This document shows positions 1 through 10,930 of a stretch of DNA of 64,000 bases, piece by piece; positions within the stretch are counted from its first letter, which is position 1, and every line of letters starts with the position of its first letter. The stretch is from Phycisphaerales bacterium Planc_01 (GTDB lineage Bacteria; Planctomycetota; Phycisphaerae; Sedimentisphaerales; Anaerobacaceae): assembly GCA_001603075.1 (NCBI GenBank), contig LVBB01000041.1, positions 1 through 64,000 on the forward strand. Direction: 5' to 3'. The notes under the pieces are model-generated. The model did no database searches and was not told where the DNA came from. It saw only the letters and a program-made list of their open reading frames with translations. The position numbers and the translations under genes were made by a program.

Positions 1-3637
<3,637 letters not shown>

Positions 3638-3656
3638 GGAGAGGTGTCCCTACGGG

Positions 3657-3977
3657 CTACTCGTTGAACTGCGGTAACTTGGCGATGTACTTCTCGGGTG
3701 CGGCCAAGAACATTTCGGGGCAGCCTGCGCAGCAGAAATAGACCTTCTCGCCCTCGTACTCGACGAAGACGTCCTTGTTGATGGGATTGCCTTCCATGAC
3801 CGGACAGGTTGTCTGCGCGATCGCGACCGCTTCGGCAGCCGGTTGATCCATCGAGGCGTGGTCGTGGCCGGCGTGGTCGTCGTGATCCTTCCTGCAGCCG
3901 GCGAGGAAGACCACGGCGGCCAGTGCGATGGCCGCGACCGTCAGGGCTCTTGCTGAAGATTTCATGCTGTCATTCAT
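3657..3977 (-). CDS. small YHS-domain lipoprotein of the metal-efflux operon
   Basis: 106-residue exported protein. The N-terminus has a hydrophobic signal ending in the lipobox LAGC, so it is probably a lipoprotein. A His/Asp-rich linker (HDDHAGHDHASMDQ) follows, then one YHS domain with CPVMEGNPIN and YFCCAGCPEMF. The Cys pairs and His-rich linker suggest a periplasmic metal-binding or metal-handing role beside the efflux pump; this is inferred from family and context. The domain is nearly a copy of the one at the end of the adjacent adaptor: both continue with a PE-Y-KLPQF pattern. The ATG at 3977 has an AAAGGA box eight bases upstream. A second in-frame ATG at 3965 would also give a complete signal peptide. 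Confidence 0.85.
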   Translation of the reverse strand: MNDSMKSSARALTVAAIALAAVVFLAGCRKDHDDHAGHDHASMDQPAAEAVAIAQTTCPVMEGNPINKDVFVEYEGEKVYFCCAGCPEMFLAAPEKYIAKLPQFNE

Positions 3978-4009
3978 GGCAGTTTCCTTTCACATTTGAC
4001 CGTGGAATC

Positions 4010-5623
4010 TCAATGATTGTGATGGCGGTGATCCGTATCAGCGCTCGACTCGTCGCGGGGTTGCTGGAACTGCGGCAACTTGTGGAGATACCGTTCCGGA
4101 TCGGCCAGGAACTTCTTGTCGCAGCCGGGGCAGCAGAAGTAGACCCGCTTGCCCTCGTACTCGACGTACACGGACGGATCGATAGGCGCATCCATCACCG
4201 GGCACCGCGGCTGAATCGCCGCCGGCGTTCCCGGCGCCGGCGCGTGTTCACCATGCTGATGTGCGTCGGGCATCGCTTCGCCCTCCGGATTCATCATGCT
4301 CGGTTTGGCCTGAATCTGAAGGGCTGAATCGATCTTGAAGCCACCGTTGGTCACGACCTGTTCGCCTTCCGCCAGCCCCTCCTTAACGATGTAGAAGTCC
4401 CCTGCTCGGGGACCCAGAACGATCTGACGCCCCTCGAACGTCGGAAGTTCCGCATCGGGCTTCTTCACATACACGACGGCTCGCTTGCCTGTAATCAGGG
4501 GGGCCGACGCGGGAATCACCAGCGGCAAATGCTCGTCCTCCTCGGCGGCCACGTAGCCCAGCGATTCGGCCGTCACGATAGCCTCCTCGGTCACACGCGA
4601 CTCGACTGTGGCCCGAACAAACATCTCGGGCTTAAGCCGCTCGTCGGCATTGGGCACATCGACGCGTACCTTGACCGTTCTGGTTCTTGCATCCAGCGTC
4701 GGAGCGATGAAGCTGATGGACCCTTTGAATACCTCCCCAGGATAAGCCTCCGTGGTGAAGGTGACCTCCTGACCATATCGAATCCAGGGCACGTCGGACT
4801 CGTAGGCGTCGAGCTTGACCCAGACCTGGGATAGATCGGCCACAGTGTAGATGTGAGTGCCGGTACCGACGTACACACCTTCGGTGGCCGTCTTCTCGAT
4901 CACTACGCCGCTGATGGGTGAGTAGACCGTCACGAGCGTCGCCGGCTCGTCCAAGGTCTCGATGCTCTTGATCTGCTCGGGCGCCAGACCCAGTAGACGC
5001 AGCTTCTCACGAGCGGCGTCAAGGGTCGTCCGGGCGGAGTCCCTCAGATACTCCGATGTCTCGGTCGAAGCCCTGGAGGCCGCTCGGACTGCCTGTAGCA
5101 GTTCCGCCTGCGCGCTGATCAGTTCGGGGCTGTAGAGCTCGACCAGGTGATCGCCCTGCCTGACGCGTGTGCCGGTGAAATCGACATAGAGCCGGTCGAT
5201 GCGGCCGGGCGACCAGGCGGCGATCGACTTGACGCGGGTCTCGTCGTAATCGACCCTGCCCACCATGCGGATTTCCTTTGCCACAGCCTTTCGCTCCACG
5301 GCAGACGTCTGAATGTCCATCAAGGCAGCCGCCGCCTCAGAGACGGCCAGCTCTCGCGGAGCGGCGTCGGCCACCAGGCTGGTGGGCATCGGGATCAGGT
5401 CCATCTCGCAAATCGGACACAGACCCGGCCGATCCCGAATAATCTGCGGGTGCATCGAGCAATACCACTTCTCGGGGTCGTGGTCCGCATGCTCACCCTG
5501 CGCAGCCGCCTCCGTCCGCATATGCGGCGAGACCAGATATCCTGCAAAGAACCCCGCTGCGATCAGGATGGCCACCCATATCAGCCGCTTGCGCAGCCGG
5601 ATCGTCTGTTGCAGCGAAGACAT
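4010..5623 (-). CDS. cusB: CusB-type RND periplasmic adaptor with N-terminal heavy-metal-binding and C-terminal YHS domains
   Basis: Membrane-fusion subunit linking the RND pump to the outer-membrane channel. 537 residues from an ATG at 5623. Order: N-terminal TM anchor (residues about 14-32); heavy-metal-binding domain with WYCSMHPQI and CPICEMDLIPM (about 52-76); barrel-sandwich and helical hairpin core (ELLQAVRAASRAS... LRLLGLAPEQIKSI); beta-barrel and membrane-proximal domains; then a His-rich linker (DAHQHGEHAP) and a complete YHS domain (CPVMDAPIDP, YFCCPGCDKKF). A His-rich tail DHRHHNH closes it. CusB proteins are usually about 400 residues, so the YHS domain and tail are an extra module. 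It lies between the TolC-like gene (99 bases upstream) and the YHS lipoprotein (32 bases downstream) and is almost certainly cotranscribed with them. Confidence 0.93.
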   Translation of the reverse strand: MSSLQQTIRLRKRLIWVAILIAAGFFAGYLVSPHMRTEAAAQGEHADHDPEKWYCSMHPQIIRDRPGLCPICEMDLIPMPTSLVADAAPRELAVSEAAAALMDIQTSAVERKAVAKEIRMVGRVDYDETRVKSIAAWSPGRIDRLYVDFTGTRVRQGDHLVELYSPELISAQAELLQAVRAASRASTETSEYLRDSARTTLDAAREKLRLLGLAPEQIKSIETLDEPATLVTVYSPISGVVIEKTATEGVYVGTGTHIYTVADLSQVWVKLDAYESDVPWIRYGQEVTFTTEAYPGEVFKGSISFIAPTLDARTRTVKVRVDVPNADERLKPEMFVRATVESRVTEEAIVTAESLGYVAAEEDEHLPLVIPASAPLITGKRAVVYVKKPDAELPTFEGRQIVLGPRAGDFYIVKEGLAEGEQVVTNGGFKIDSALQIQAKPSMMNPEGEAMPDAHQHGEHAPAPGTPAAIQPRCPVMDAPIDPSVYVEYEGKRVYFCCPGCDKKFLADPERYLHKLPQFQQPRDESSADTDHRHHNH

Positions 5624-5638
5624 TCACTGGCCCTTTCC

Positions 5639-5676
5639 AAATCACCAACAATGTATACCATAATAGTGGGAGATTT
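5639..5676. promoter_or_regulatory. imperfect 38-bp dyad in the cusC-cusB spacer, possible operator or hairpin
   Basis: The left arm AAATCACCAACAAT and the right arm, read in reverse complement (AAATCTCCCACTAT), match at nearly every position. The centre contains ATGTATACCAT (5651-5661), with a palindromic GTATAC. The dyad sits just upstream of the cusB ribosome-binding site. It could be an operator for a metal-responsive repressor or an RNA hairpin tuning cusB expression. No regulator gene is next to it in the window. Confidence 0.45.
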
Positions 5677-5722
5677 GTTCACGGCATTTCCGCTTTCCCA
5701 TCGCCACACATTGCAGGTCCGC

Positions 5723-6967
5723 TCAGTCAGACAACTCGGCACCGACCAACATCTCCAACTCGGCCAGCCGCTGCTGCCGGTTCGCACGGGCCCGCTCGCA
5801 TTCGAGCCGGAATTTGAGTAGAGTCCGCTCGGCGTCGATCAGACTAAGGAAATCGACCGTCCCGGCCGAATACGCCGTCTCGGAGGCCCCCACGAGCTCC
5901 TGTGCTTTCGGGACCAGGACCTCGTCGTACAGCCGCAGTTTTCGCCCGCTGTCTTCGAGGTCATAGAGGACCCGCAAGGTGCGGGTCAGCAGATCGTTCT
6001 CGAAGTCCTGCCTCTGATACACCGTCCGTCGCGATTGTGCCCGCGCCTGCAGTTCAGCGGCCCTATAGCTCTTGCGCCAGATCGGCAGGTTCAGGCTGAA
6101 CATCACAGCCACGTCATCGTCACCACCGCCCATGTCCCGGCTCATCTTCATCCATTCGGCCCCCAAGCCCAGGCTGGGGTAGAAGCTCTTCTTGGCCAGC
6201 TCGACCTGGCGTCGCGCCACCTCCGCATCGAAATCCAGGCCTTTCAATTGGGGATTCTGCTGCCTCACGCGGGCCAGAACATCGGGCCGGTCGACCTGAA
6301 CGACCGCCGGCGCGTCGCCCTTGGGCCAGGGCAACGGCTCGGAGACGGGTCGATTCAGGGCCGCGTTGAGCCGAGCGACCACCGGTCGCCGCAACTGCTG
6401 CAAAGCGACGAGATCCTCCTGCAGCGTTGCCAACTCGACCTGCGCCCGGATTACGTCCGGGTGGCCGGCAATGGCCGCTGTGTACTTGGCGCGGGCCACT
6501 TCCTCGAAACGTCTCATCAACTCGATGTTCTCACGCGCGATGCCGATGGCGCTGTGGAGATAGACGTACTCGTAGAACGCCTCTGTGACCTCGTAGAACA
6601 ACTGGAGCTTCTTCGCCTCATAGCGGCTGTAGGTTGCCTTGGCGACCAGGGAGGCTGCATCTGTGCGAACTCGAATCGTGCCAAACCATGGGAAGGTCTG
6701 CATGATCCCGGCGCGCTGACGGGTTTCGACCTGCTCGATGAAGTAGTCAAACGTGAACATCGGATCGGGCAGGGCTCCGGCTTGCGGCACCGCCTCCACA
6801 GCCGCTCTCCACTCCTCGAACGCCGCTTTGAGGCCCGCGTTGTTCAGGGCCGCGTGCCTGAGGTATTCCTCCAAGGTCTCAGGCCCATCAGGATCGGCCG
6901 CTGACCCCAACGAAGCGACCGCAACGATCAGCACAGCCGCCACTCTTGCTGTCGGCTTCGGTCTCAT
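5723..6967 (-). CDS. cusC: TolC/CusC-family outer-membrane efflux channel
   Basis: Outer-membrane, trans-periplasmic channel of the tripartite efflux complex. 414 residues from an ATG at 6967 with GAGG six bases upstream. A signal peptide is visible (VAAVLIVAVASLGSAA). The remainder shows the two repeated alpha-helical halves of the OEP family, with pairs such as RFEEVARAKYTAAIAGHPD and LVGASETAYSAGTVDFLSL, each of the form 'A..Y..G..d.l'. Length is normal. It begins 30 bases after the thioredoxin-like gene and precedes cusB, so a longer transcript starting further upstream is possible. Confidence 0.9.
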   Translation of the reverse strand: MRPKPTARVAAVLIVAVASLGSAADPDGPETLEEYLRHAALNNAGLKAAFEEWRAAVEAVPQAGALPDPMFTFDYFIEQVETRQRAGIMQTFPWFGTIRVRTDAASLVAKATYSRYEAKKLQLFYEVTEAFYEYVYLHSAIGIARENIELMRRFEEVARAKYTAAIAGHPDVIRAQVELATLQEDLVALQQLRRPVVARLNAALNRPVSEPLPWPKGDAPAVVQVDRPDVLARVRQQNPQLKGLDFDAEVARRQVELAKKSFYPSLGLGAEWMKMSRDMGGGDDDVAVMFSLNLPIWRKSYRAAELQARAQSRRTVYQRQDFENDLLTRTLRVLYDLEDSGRKLRLYDEVLVPKAQELVGASETAYSAGTVDFLSLIDAERTLLKFRLECERARANRQQRLAELEMLVGAELSD

Positions 6968-6997
6968 GGACGCCTCACTTTCACTCCGCAGCAGCGA

Positions 6998-7573
6998 TCA
7001 GGCGTAGTCGGGCTCGTTGCCGGGTTGCCACTTGATGTTGCAGCCTATGCTGGGTCTCTGCTCGTCGGCGGCGGGCCGGCCTTCGAGGACCGCATCCAGA
7101 GCCGTCCGCAAGTCGGCACCGGTGACCGGTTCCTTGTTGCCCGGCCGGCTGTCGTCCATCTGCCCGCGATAGACAAGGTCGCGGTCGCCGTCGAAGACGA
7201 AGAAATCCGGCGTGCACGCGGCGTGATAGGCCTTGGCGACCTCCTGCGTCTGGTCGTACAAATACGGAAACGTGAATGCCTTCTGCCGGGCAAACTCGGC
7301 CATCCTTTCGGGCCGGTCGTCGGGATAAGTCTCGACGTCGTTGGCGTTGATCGCAATGAATGCGACCCCCTTGTCCTGGTAGTCTCTGACCAGATCGACG
7401 AGGCCGTCGATCACGTGCTTGACGAACGGGCAGTGGTTGCACATGAACACCACGGCCAACGCCTCGGCCTCGCTGAAATCAGAGAGAGAAACGATCCTGC
7501 CCTCGGTGTCGGGCAGGCTGAAATCCATCGCCTTCGTGCCCAGCGGCAACATCGTTGAAGCGGTAGCAGCCAT
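6998..7573 (-). CDS. thioredoxin-fold peroxiredoxin/TlpA-like protein
   Basis: 191-residue thioredoxin-superfamily protein of the AhpC/TSA-like group. The start at 7573 was chosen because a perfect AGGAGG lies six bases before this ATG; a longer upstream frame would run into the dehydrogenase gene. The active-site segment is VFMCNHCPFVKHV, a CxxC pair (C-N-H-C) at the end of the first beta-strand, followed by GVAFIAINANDVETYPDD and the cis-Pro region ACTPDFFVFD. No signal peptide is visible, so it is probably cytoplasmic. It may reduce disulfides or peroxides. Its position just before the metal-efflux genes could reflect a role in metal or thiol stress, but this is inference. Confidence 0.88.
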   Translation of the reverse strand: MAATASTMLPLGTKAMDFSLPDTEGRIVSLSDFSEAEALAVVFMCNHCPFVKHVIDGLVDLVRDYQDKGVAFIAINANDVETYPDDRPERMAEFARQKAFTFPYLYDQTQEVAKAYHAACTPDFFVFDGDRDLVYRGQMDDSRPGNKEPVTGADLRTALDAVLEGRPAADEQRPSIGCNIKWQPGNEPDYA

Positions 7574-7584
7574 AGCGAACCTCC

Positions 7585-7626
7585 TATGCAATAGACGAAC
7601 GGCAGACTCTCCGTGTCTATATGCAA
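7585..7626 (-). promoter_or_regulatory. inverted repeat (hairpin) in the leader before the thioredoxin-like gene
   Basis: Arms TGCATATAGACACGG and, read from the other side, TGCAATAGACGAACGG pair with small bulges around a loop of about ten bases. The element ends a few bases before the AGGAGG of the thioredoxin-like gene. It may attenuate transcription or shape translation. No U-run follows, so it is not a clear terminator. Confidence 0.4.
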
Positions 7627-7664
7627 CCGCCCGGAGATTGTTCACTCCTTCCGCGATGGGTCGT

Positions 7665-8699
7665 CTACGGCGAGATCCGCAACGCGATCTTCCCAAATTG
7701 CCTGCCTGCCTCCATCCTCGCCATCGCCTGACGGGCCTCGTGCAGGGGAAAGACCTCATCGAGGACGGGTCGGAGCCGGTTGACGGTCACGGCCCGAAGC
7801 ATCTGCCGGAAATCCTCGTCCGAGCCCATCGTCGAGCCGAGGATCGTCAGTTGATTCCAGTAGAGGGCCTGCAGGTTCGTCTCGGCCTTCGGCCCCGTCG
7901 TGACGCCGCAGGTGACGATCCGTCCGGCCCGCCGGACACAGGCGAAATCGAGCGGCCACGTGGCGGCCCCGACGCTATCAACAGCCACGTCAGCGCCTCG
8001 CCCCCCCGTGATTTCCTTGACGCACTCAACGACATCCTGACGCCGATAGTTGATCGCGTGATCGGCGCCGAGCCGCTGGGCGCCTGCGAGCTTGTCGTCG
8101 GACGACGACGTCACGATCACCTCGGCGCCAACGAGCTTTGCGAATTGCAGCGCACAGAGGGCGGCCCCGCCACCGATCCCGTGAATCAGGACGGTCTCGC
8201 CCGGCTTGACCTGTGCCCGCGACATCAGCATGCGCCACGCCGTGACAGACGCGAGCGACAGCGTTCCAGCCTCGTCGAGGGCCAGATGAGTCGGTTTGGG
8301 CCACAAATTGCGGGCCGGCACCGCTACGCGCTCGGCAAATGTCCCCGGACGGCTCAGGCCCATGATCCCAAACGATGCACATTCGCTCTGCTGGCCGCGG
8401 GCGCAGAACTCACAACGACCGCAGCTCAGGCCGGGATTGACAATGGCTTCATCGCCGACTTTGACGTTCTCGACGCCCTCACCAAGCTCGTCCACGACAC
8501 CCACGGCATCCGACCCCAGCACGTGCGCTCCGCTCAGCGCGACGCCGGGCCGGCCCTTGCGGACCCAGATGTCCAGATGGTTCAGGCCAGCGCATGTGAC
8601 CTTCAGCACAGCCTCCCCCGGACCCGGCTTCGGCTCCGGGACATCCTCGACGCGCACCACATCCAGCTCACCGTTCTCGTGAATGACCGCTGCTCTCAT
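7665..8699 (-). CDS. zinc-type alcohol dehydrogenase / quinone-oxidoreductase-like MDR family protein
   Basis: 344-residue medium-chain dehydrogenase/reductase using NAD(P)H, cytoplasmic. Seen: catalytic-domain start GPGEAVLKVTCAGLNHLD; a structural-zinc-like cysteine cluster GLSCGRCEFCARGQQSEC; and the nucleotide-binding stretch VLIHGIGGGAALCALQFAKLVGAEVI, with the GxGGGxA variant usual in MDR quinone-reductase-like members. The start at 8699 (MRAAVIHENG) matches family N-termini. The substrate cannot be told. It starts 40 bases after the PQQ-like gene stop and ends 91 bases before the thioredoxin-like gene, all on the minus strand. Confidence 0.88.
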   Translation of the reverse strand: MRAAVIHENGELDVVRVEDVPEPKPGPGEAVLKVTCAGLNHLDIWVRKGRPGVALSGAHVLGSDAVGVVDELGEGVENVKVGDEAIVNPGLSCGRCEFCARGQQSECASFGIMGLSRPGTFAERVAVPARNLWPKPTHLALDEAGTLSLASVTAWRMLMSRAQVKPGETVLIHGIGGGAALCALQFAKLVGAEVIVTSSSDDKLAGAQRLGADHAINYRRQDVVECVKEITGGRGADVAVDSVGAATWPLDFACVRRAGRIVTCGVTTGPKAETNLQALYWNQLTILGSTMGSDEDFRQMLRAVTVNRLRPVLDEVFPLHEARQAMARMEAGRQFGKIALRISP

Positions 8700-8739
8700 G
8701 GGAGAATCCCCCAGGACACGTCGGATCGCCTTCTGATCA

Positions 8740-9987
8740 TCAGTTTGCGCCGCCGACGTTGACGCAGACCAGGTCACCGGCCGCGTTACGCGCATAAACC
8801 CGCCCGTTGGCCAGCACCGGCATGGTCCAGCACTTGCCTTCGAGAATCTGGGCCGAGGCCAGTTCCTTGTACCCATCGGGTGTCGCTTCGACGATGGCAA
8901 GCTTGCCCTTTTCGCCGAGGACGATCAGCTTGCCATCGGCCAACATGAGCGAGCCGGTCCCCAGCCCACCCTGGGCCCACTTGACCTGACCGGTTTCGAG
9001 GTCGAGACACGCCAGGCTGCCGCTGCCGCCGACCTGGCCGTCGAAGCCATAGACGTGGCCCTTCCACAGAACGGAGCTGTTGCACTGGTTCCGCATGTTC
9101 CTGTTGCTGTAGATTTCGGTGACCTTGTCGTTGCCGAGCTTCAACAGGGCGCAGCCCTTGTTGTAGCCCGATGAGATGAAGATGCGATCTCCGGCGATGA
9201 TCGGGTCGGCGGAGTTGATATCGTAGCTTGTCTTCCACTCGTGGCGCCAGAGGATCTTGCCCGTGGCGGCCTCGATGCCAAACAAATCGCTGGCTCCAAA
9301 CAGCGCAATGCACTTCCTGCCCCCATAGGTATATGGCACGGGCGTCGCATAGCCGCCGGCGCCTTTACCGTTCTGCCAGACGACGCGGCCGTCGGCCTTG
9401 TTCAGCGCCACACCGGCGGTGCCGGCGTTGAGGATCACCAGATCGTCCACGATCACCGGTGAGCCCGAGAAATACCACGTCAACTCCTGCAGGCCGAGTT
9501 CCGTTCGGATGTTCTTGTGCCAAACGACCTTGCCGGTCTCGGCGTTCAGGCGCAGCACGTCACCGTTCTTGCTGAAGACGTAAACCGCGTCACCCTCAAC
9601 CGTAGGTGTGGCCGCCGGACCGCCCTCATGCTGTTTGGCCAGCCGAGGACACGGATACGATTGCCTCCACCGTTCCTTTCCGGTGGCGGCATCGAGACAG
9701 TAGACGATGTCCCGGTCATCGACGTTGCCGGTGGCGTAGACCCATCCGTTGCTGACGGCCATCGAAGCGAATCCCCAGCCCAGGGACGTCTTCCATTCGG
9801 CCGCCCCACCTCCCGGCAGGGACGCCCGCCAGCCTGTCTCGTTGGAGATGCCGTCATGATTGGGCCCTCTGAAGCTGGGCCAGTCGGCCGCAACGAGCAG
9901 GCCGGGGACAGCGAATATGGCTGCCAAGAGAACGAAGTAACCTCCGAACGACGGATTTTGGTGTGCACGGCGACTCGATGACCTCAT
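8740..9987 (-). CDS. exported PQQ-like beta-propeller protein
   Basis: 415-residue propeller protein. The ATG at 9987 is preceded by a perfect AGGAGG at good spacing. An N-terminal signal or anchor (YFVLLAAIFAVPGLLVAA) leads into WPSFRGPNHDGIS, the usual opening of planctomycete PQQ-like proteins. Repeating blades follow, of the kind VYCLDAATGKERWRQSY, LRLNAETGKVVWHKN and FGIEAATGKILWRHEW. Such proteins mostly lack PQQ and serve as periplasmic scaffolds or unknown enzymes. It heads a minus-strand run with the alcohol dehydrogenase and faces a divergent Tat flavoprotein gene across 159 bases. Confidence 0.87.
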   Translation of the reverse strand: MRSSSRRAHQNPSFGGYFVLLAAIFAVPGLLVAADWPSFRGPNHDGISNETGWRASLPGGGAAEWKTSLGWGFASMAVSNGWVYATGNVDDRDIVYCLDAATGKERWRQSYPCPRLAKQHEGGPAATPTVEGDAVYVFSKNGDVLRLNAETGKVVWHKNIRTELGLQELTWYFSGSPVIVDDLVILNAGTAGVALNKADGRVVWQNGKGAGGYATPVPYTYGGRKCIALFGASDLFGIEAATGKILWRHEWKTSYDINSADPIIAGDRIFISSGYNKGCALLKLGNDKVTEIYSNRNMRNQCNSSVLWKGHVYGFDGQVGGSGSLACLDLETGQVKWAQGGLGTGSLMLADGKLIVLGEKGKLAIVEATPDGYKELASAQILEGKCWTMPVLANGRVYARNAAGDLVCVNVGGAN

Positions 9988-10146
9988 AATGAACCTCCTA
10001 CATGGACGAAAAATACACCAGGACGGTTGTACTACACGACAGAGAATGGTTCGGTTCGTGTGATTCTCATTTGTTATGTATACCATCCAACGCCAGGTAT
10101 ATGGCTGGCGAACAATCCGTGCACAGAACACAGAAGGAGACAATGG
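9988..10146. promoter_or_regulatory. divergent intergenic region between propeller and flavoprotein genes
   Basis: Must hold promoters for both divergent genes. The only distinct sequence signal is ATGTATACCAT at 10077-10087, identical over 11 bases to the centre of the dyad in the cusC-cusB spacer, together with a nearby TACTACA (10031-10037). AGGAGA at 10135-10140 is the ribosome-binding site of the plus-strand gene. No convincing -35/-10 pair was found on either strand. Confidence 0.4.
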
Positions 10147-10845
10147 ATGAATGCGATCACCCGTCGGGACTTCGTACGCAACTCCATCGCCACCGGCGTC
10201 ACGGCCGCCGGCATCGCTTCCGCGTCCAGCGGCACGGAGACGCCGCGTGACGACGCCGTCGAAATCGTCGCAATTTCGTGCAGCCCCCGGCAAGGTCAGG
10301 CAACCGCCACGTCGCTGAAAGTCTGTCTCGAAGCGGCTGCTCTGGTCAGCCCGCGGATCAAAACGGAATTGATCGAACTGGCGGGACGGAAAATCAACGG
10401 CGACCTGGCGGCCGGCATCCCGCTCGAACCGGGCCAGAAGGACGATTTTCCCGCCCTGATCCCCAAGCTCACCGACCCGAAGGTCCGAGGCATCATCATC
10501 GGCACGCCGGTCTACTTCGGCAACATGAGCTCGCTGTGCAAGGCCTTCCTCGACCGCTGGATGGCGTTCTATCGGGACAACCTGGCCCTGGCCGACAAGG
10601 TCGGCGGCGTCCTGGCCGTCGGCGGCACCCGCAACGGCGGGCAGGAGGCAACGGTCCAGTCGGTCCAGGTTTCCCTGTTCTGCCAGGAGATGATCGTGGT
10701 CGGCAACGGCCGGCCGCATTCCCGCTTCGGCGCGACGCTCTGGAGCGGCGCCGAGGGAGGTGTGACGAAAGACGAGTTCGGCATGACGACCGCTCGGAAC
10801 CTCGGCCGCCGCGTGGCCGAGACAGCCCTGCGAATACAGTCTTGA
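10147..10845 (+). CDS. Tat-exported flavodoxin-fold NADPH-dependent FMN reductase-like protein
   Basis: 232-residue flavoprotein of the NADPH-dependent FMN reductase / flavodoxin-like group. The start MNAITRRDFVRNS places a twin-arginine motif (RRDFVR) at residues 6-11, followed by a short hydrophobic Ala/Gly segment, so it is predicted to be exported folded with its flavin. FMN-site features are SCSPRQGQATATSLKVCLEA at the N-terminus, GIIIGTPVYFGNMSS, and GGVLAVGGTRNGGQE. AGGAGA lies six bases before this ATG; an overlapping out-of-frame ATG occurs four bases earlier. Exported family members are unusual because NAD(P)H is cytoplasmic, so the electron donor would have to be another periplasmic carrier. 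Confidence 0.83.
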   Translation: MNAITRRDFVRNSIATGVTAAGIASASSGTETPRDDAVEIVAISCSPRQGQATATSLKVCLEAAALVSPRIKTELIELAGRKINGDLAAGIPLEPGQKDDFPALIPKLTDPKVRGIIIGTPVYFGNMSSLCKAFLDRWMAFYRDNLALADKVGGVLAVGGTRNGGQEATVQSVQVSLFCQEMIVVGNGRPHSRFGATLWSGAEGGVTKDEFGMTTARNLGRRVAETALRIQS

Positions 10846-10930
10846 CGCCGCCGACATATCGATCATACCCTCCGGAAAGTGACAGTACAGGCCGTGCTCC
10901 GCACGGGCCGGTGGAGTGGTTCGAACGCGA

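Noticed and set aside
5581-5787. Short minus-strand frame across the cusC-cusB spacer
   Set aside because: It overlaps both genes, has no ribosome-binding site, and arises from the dyad sequence.
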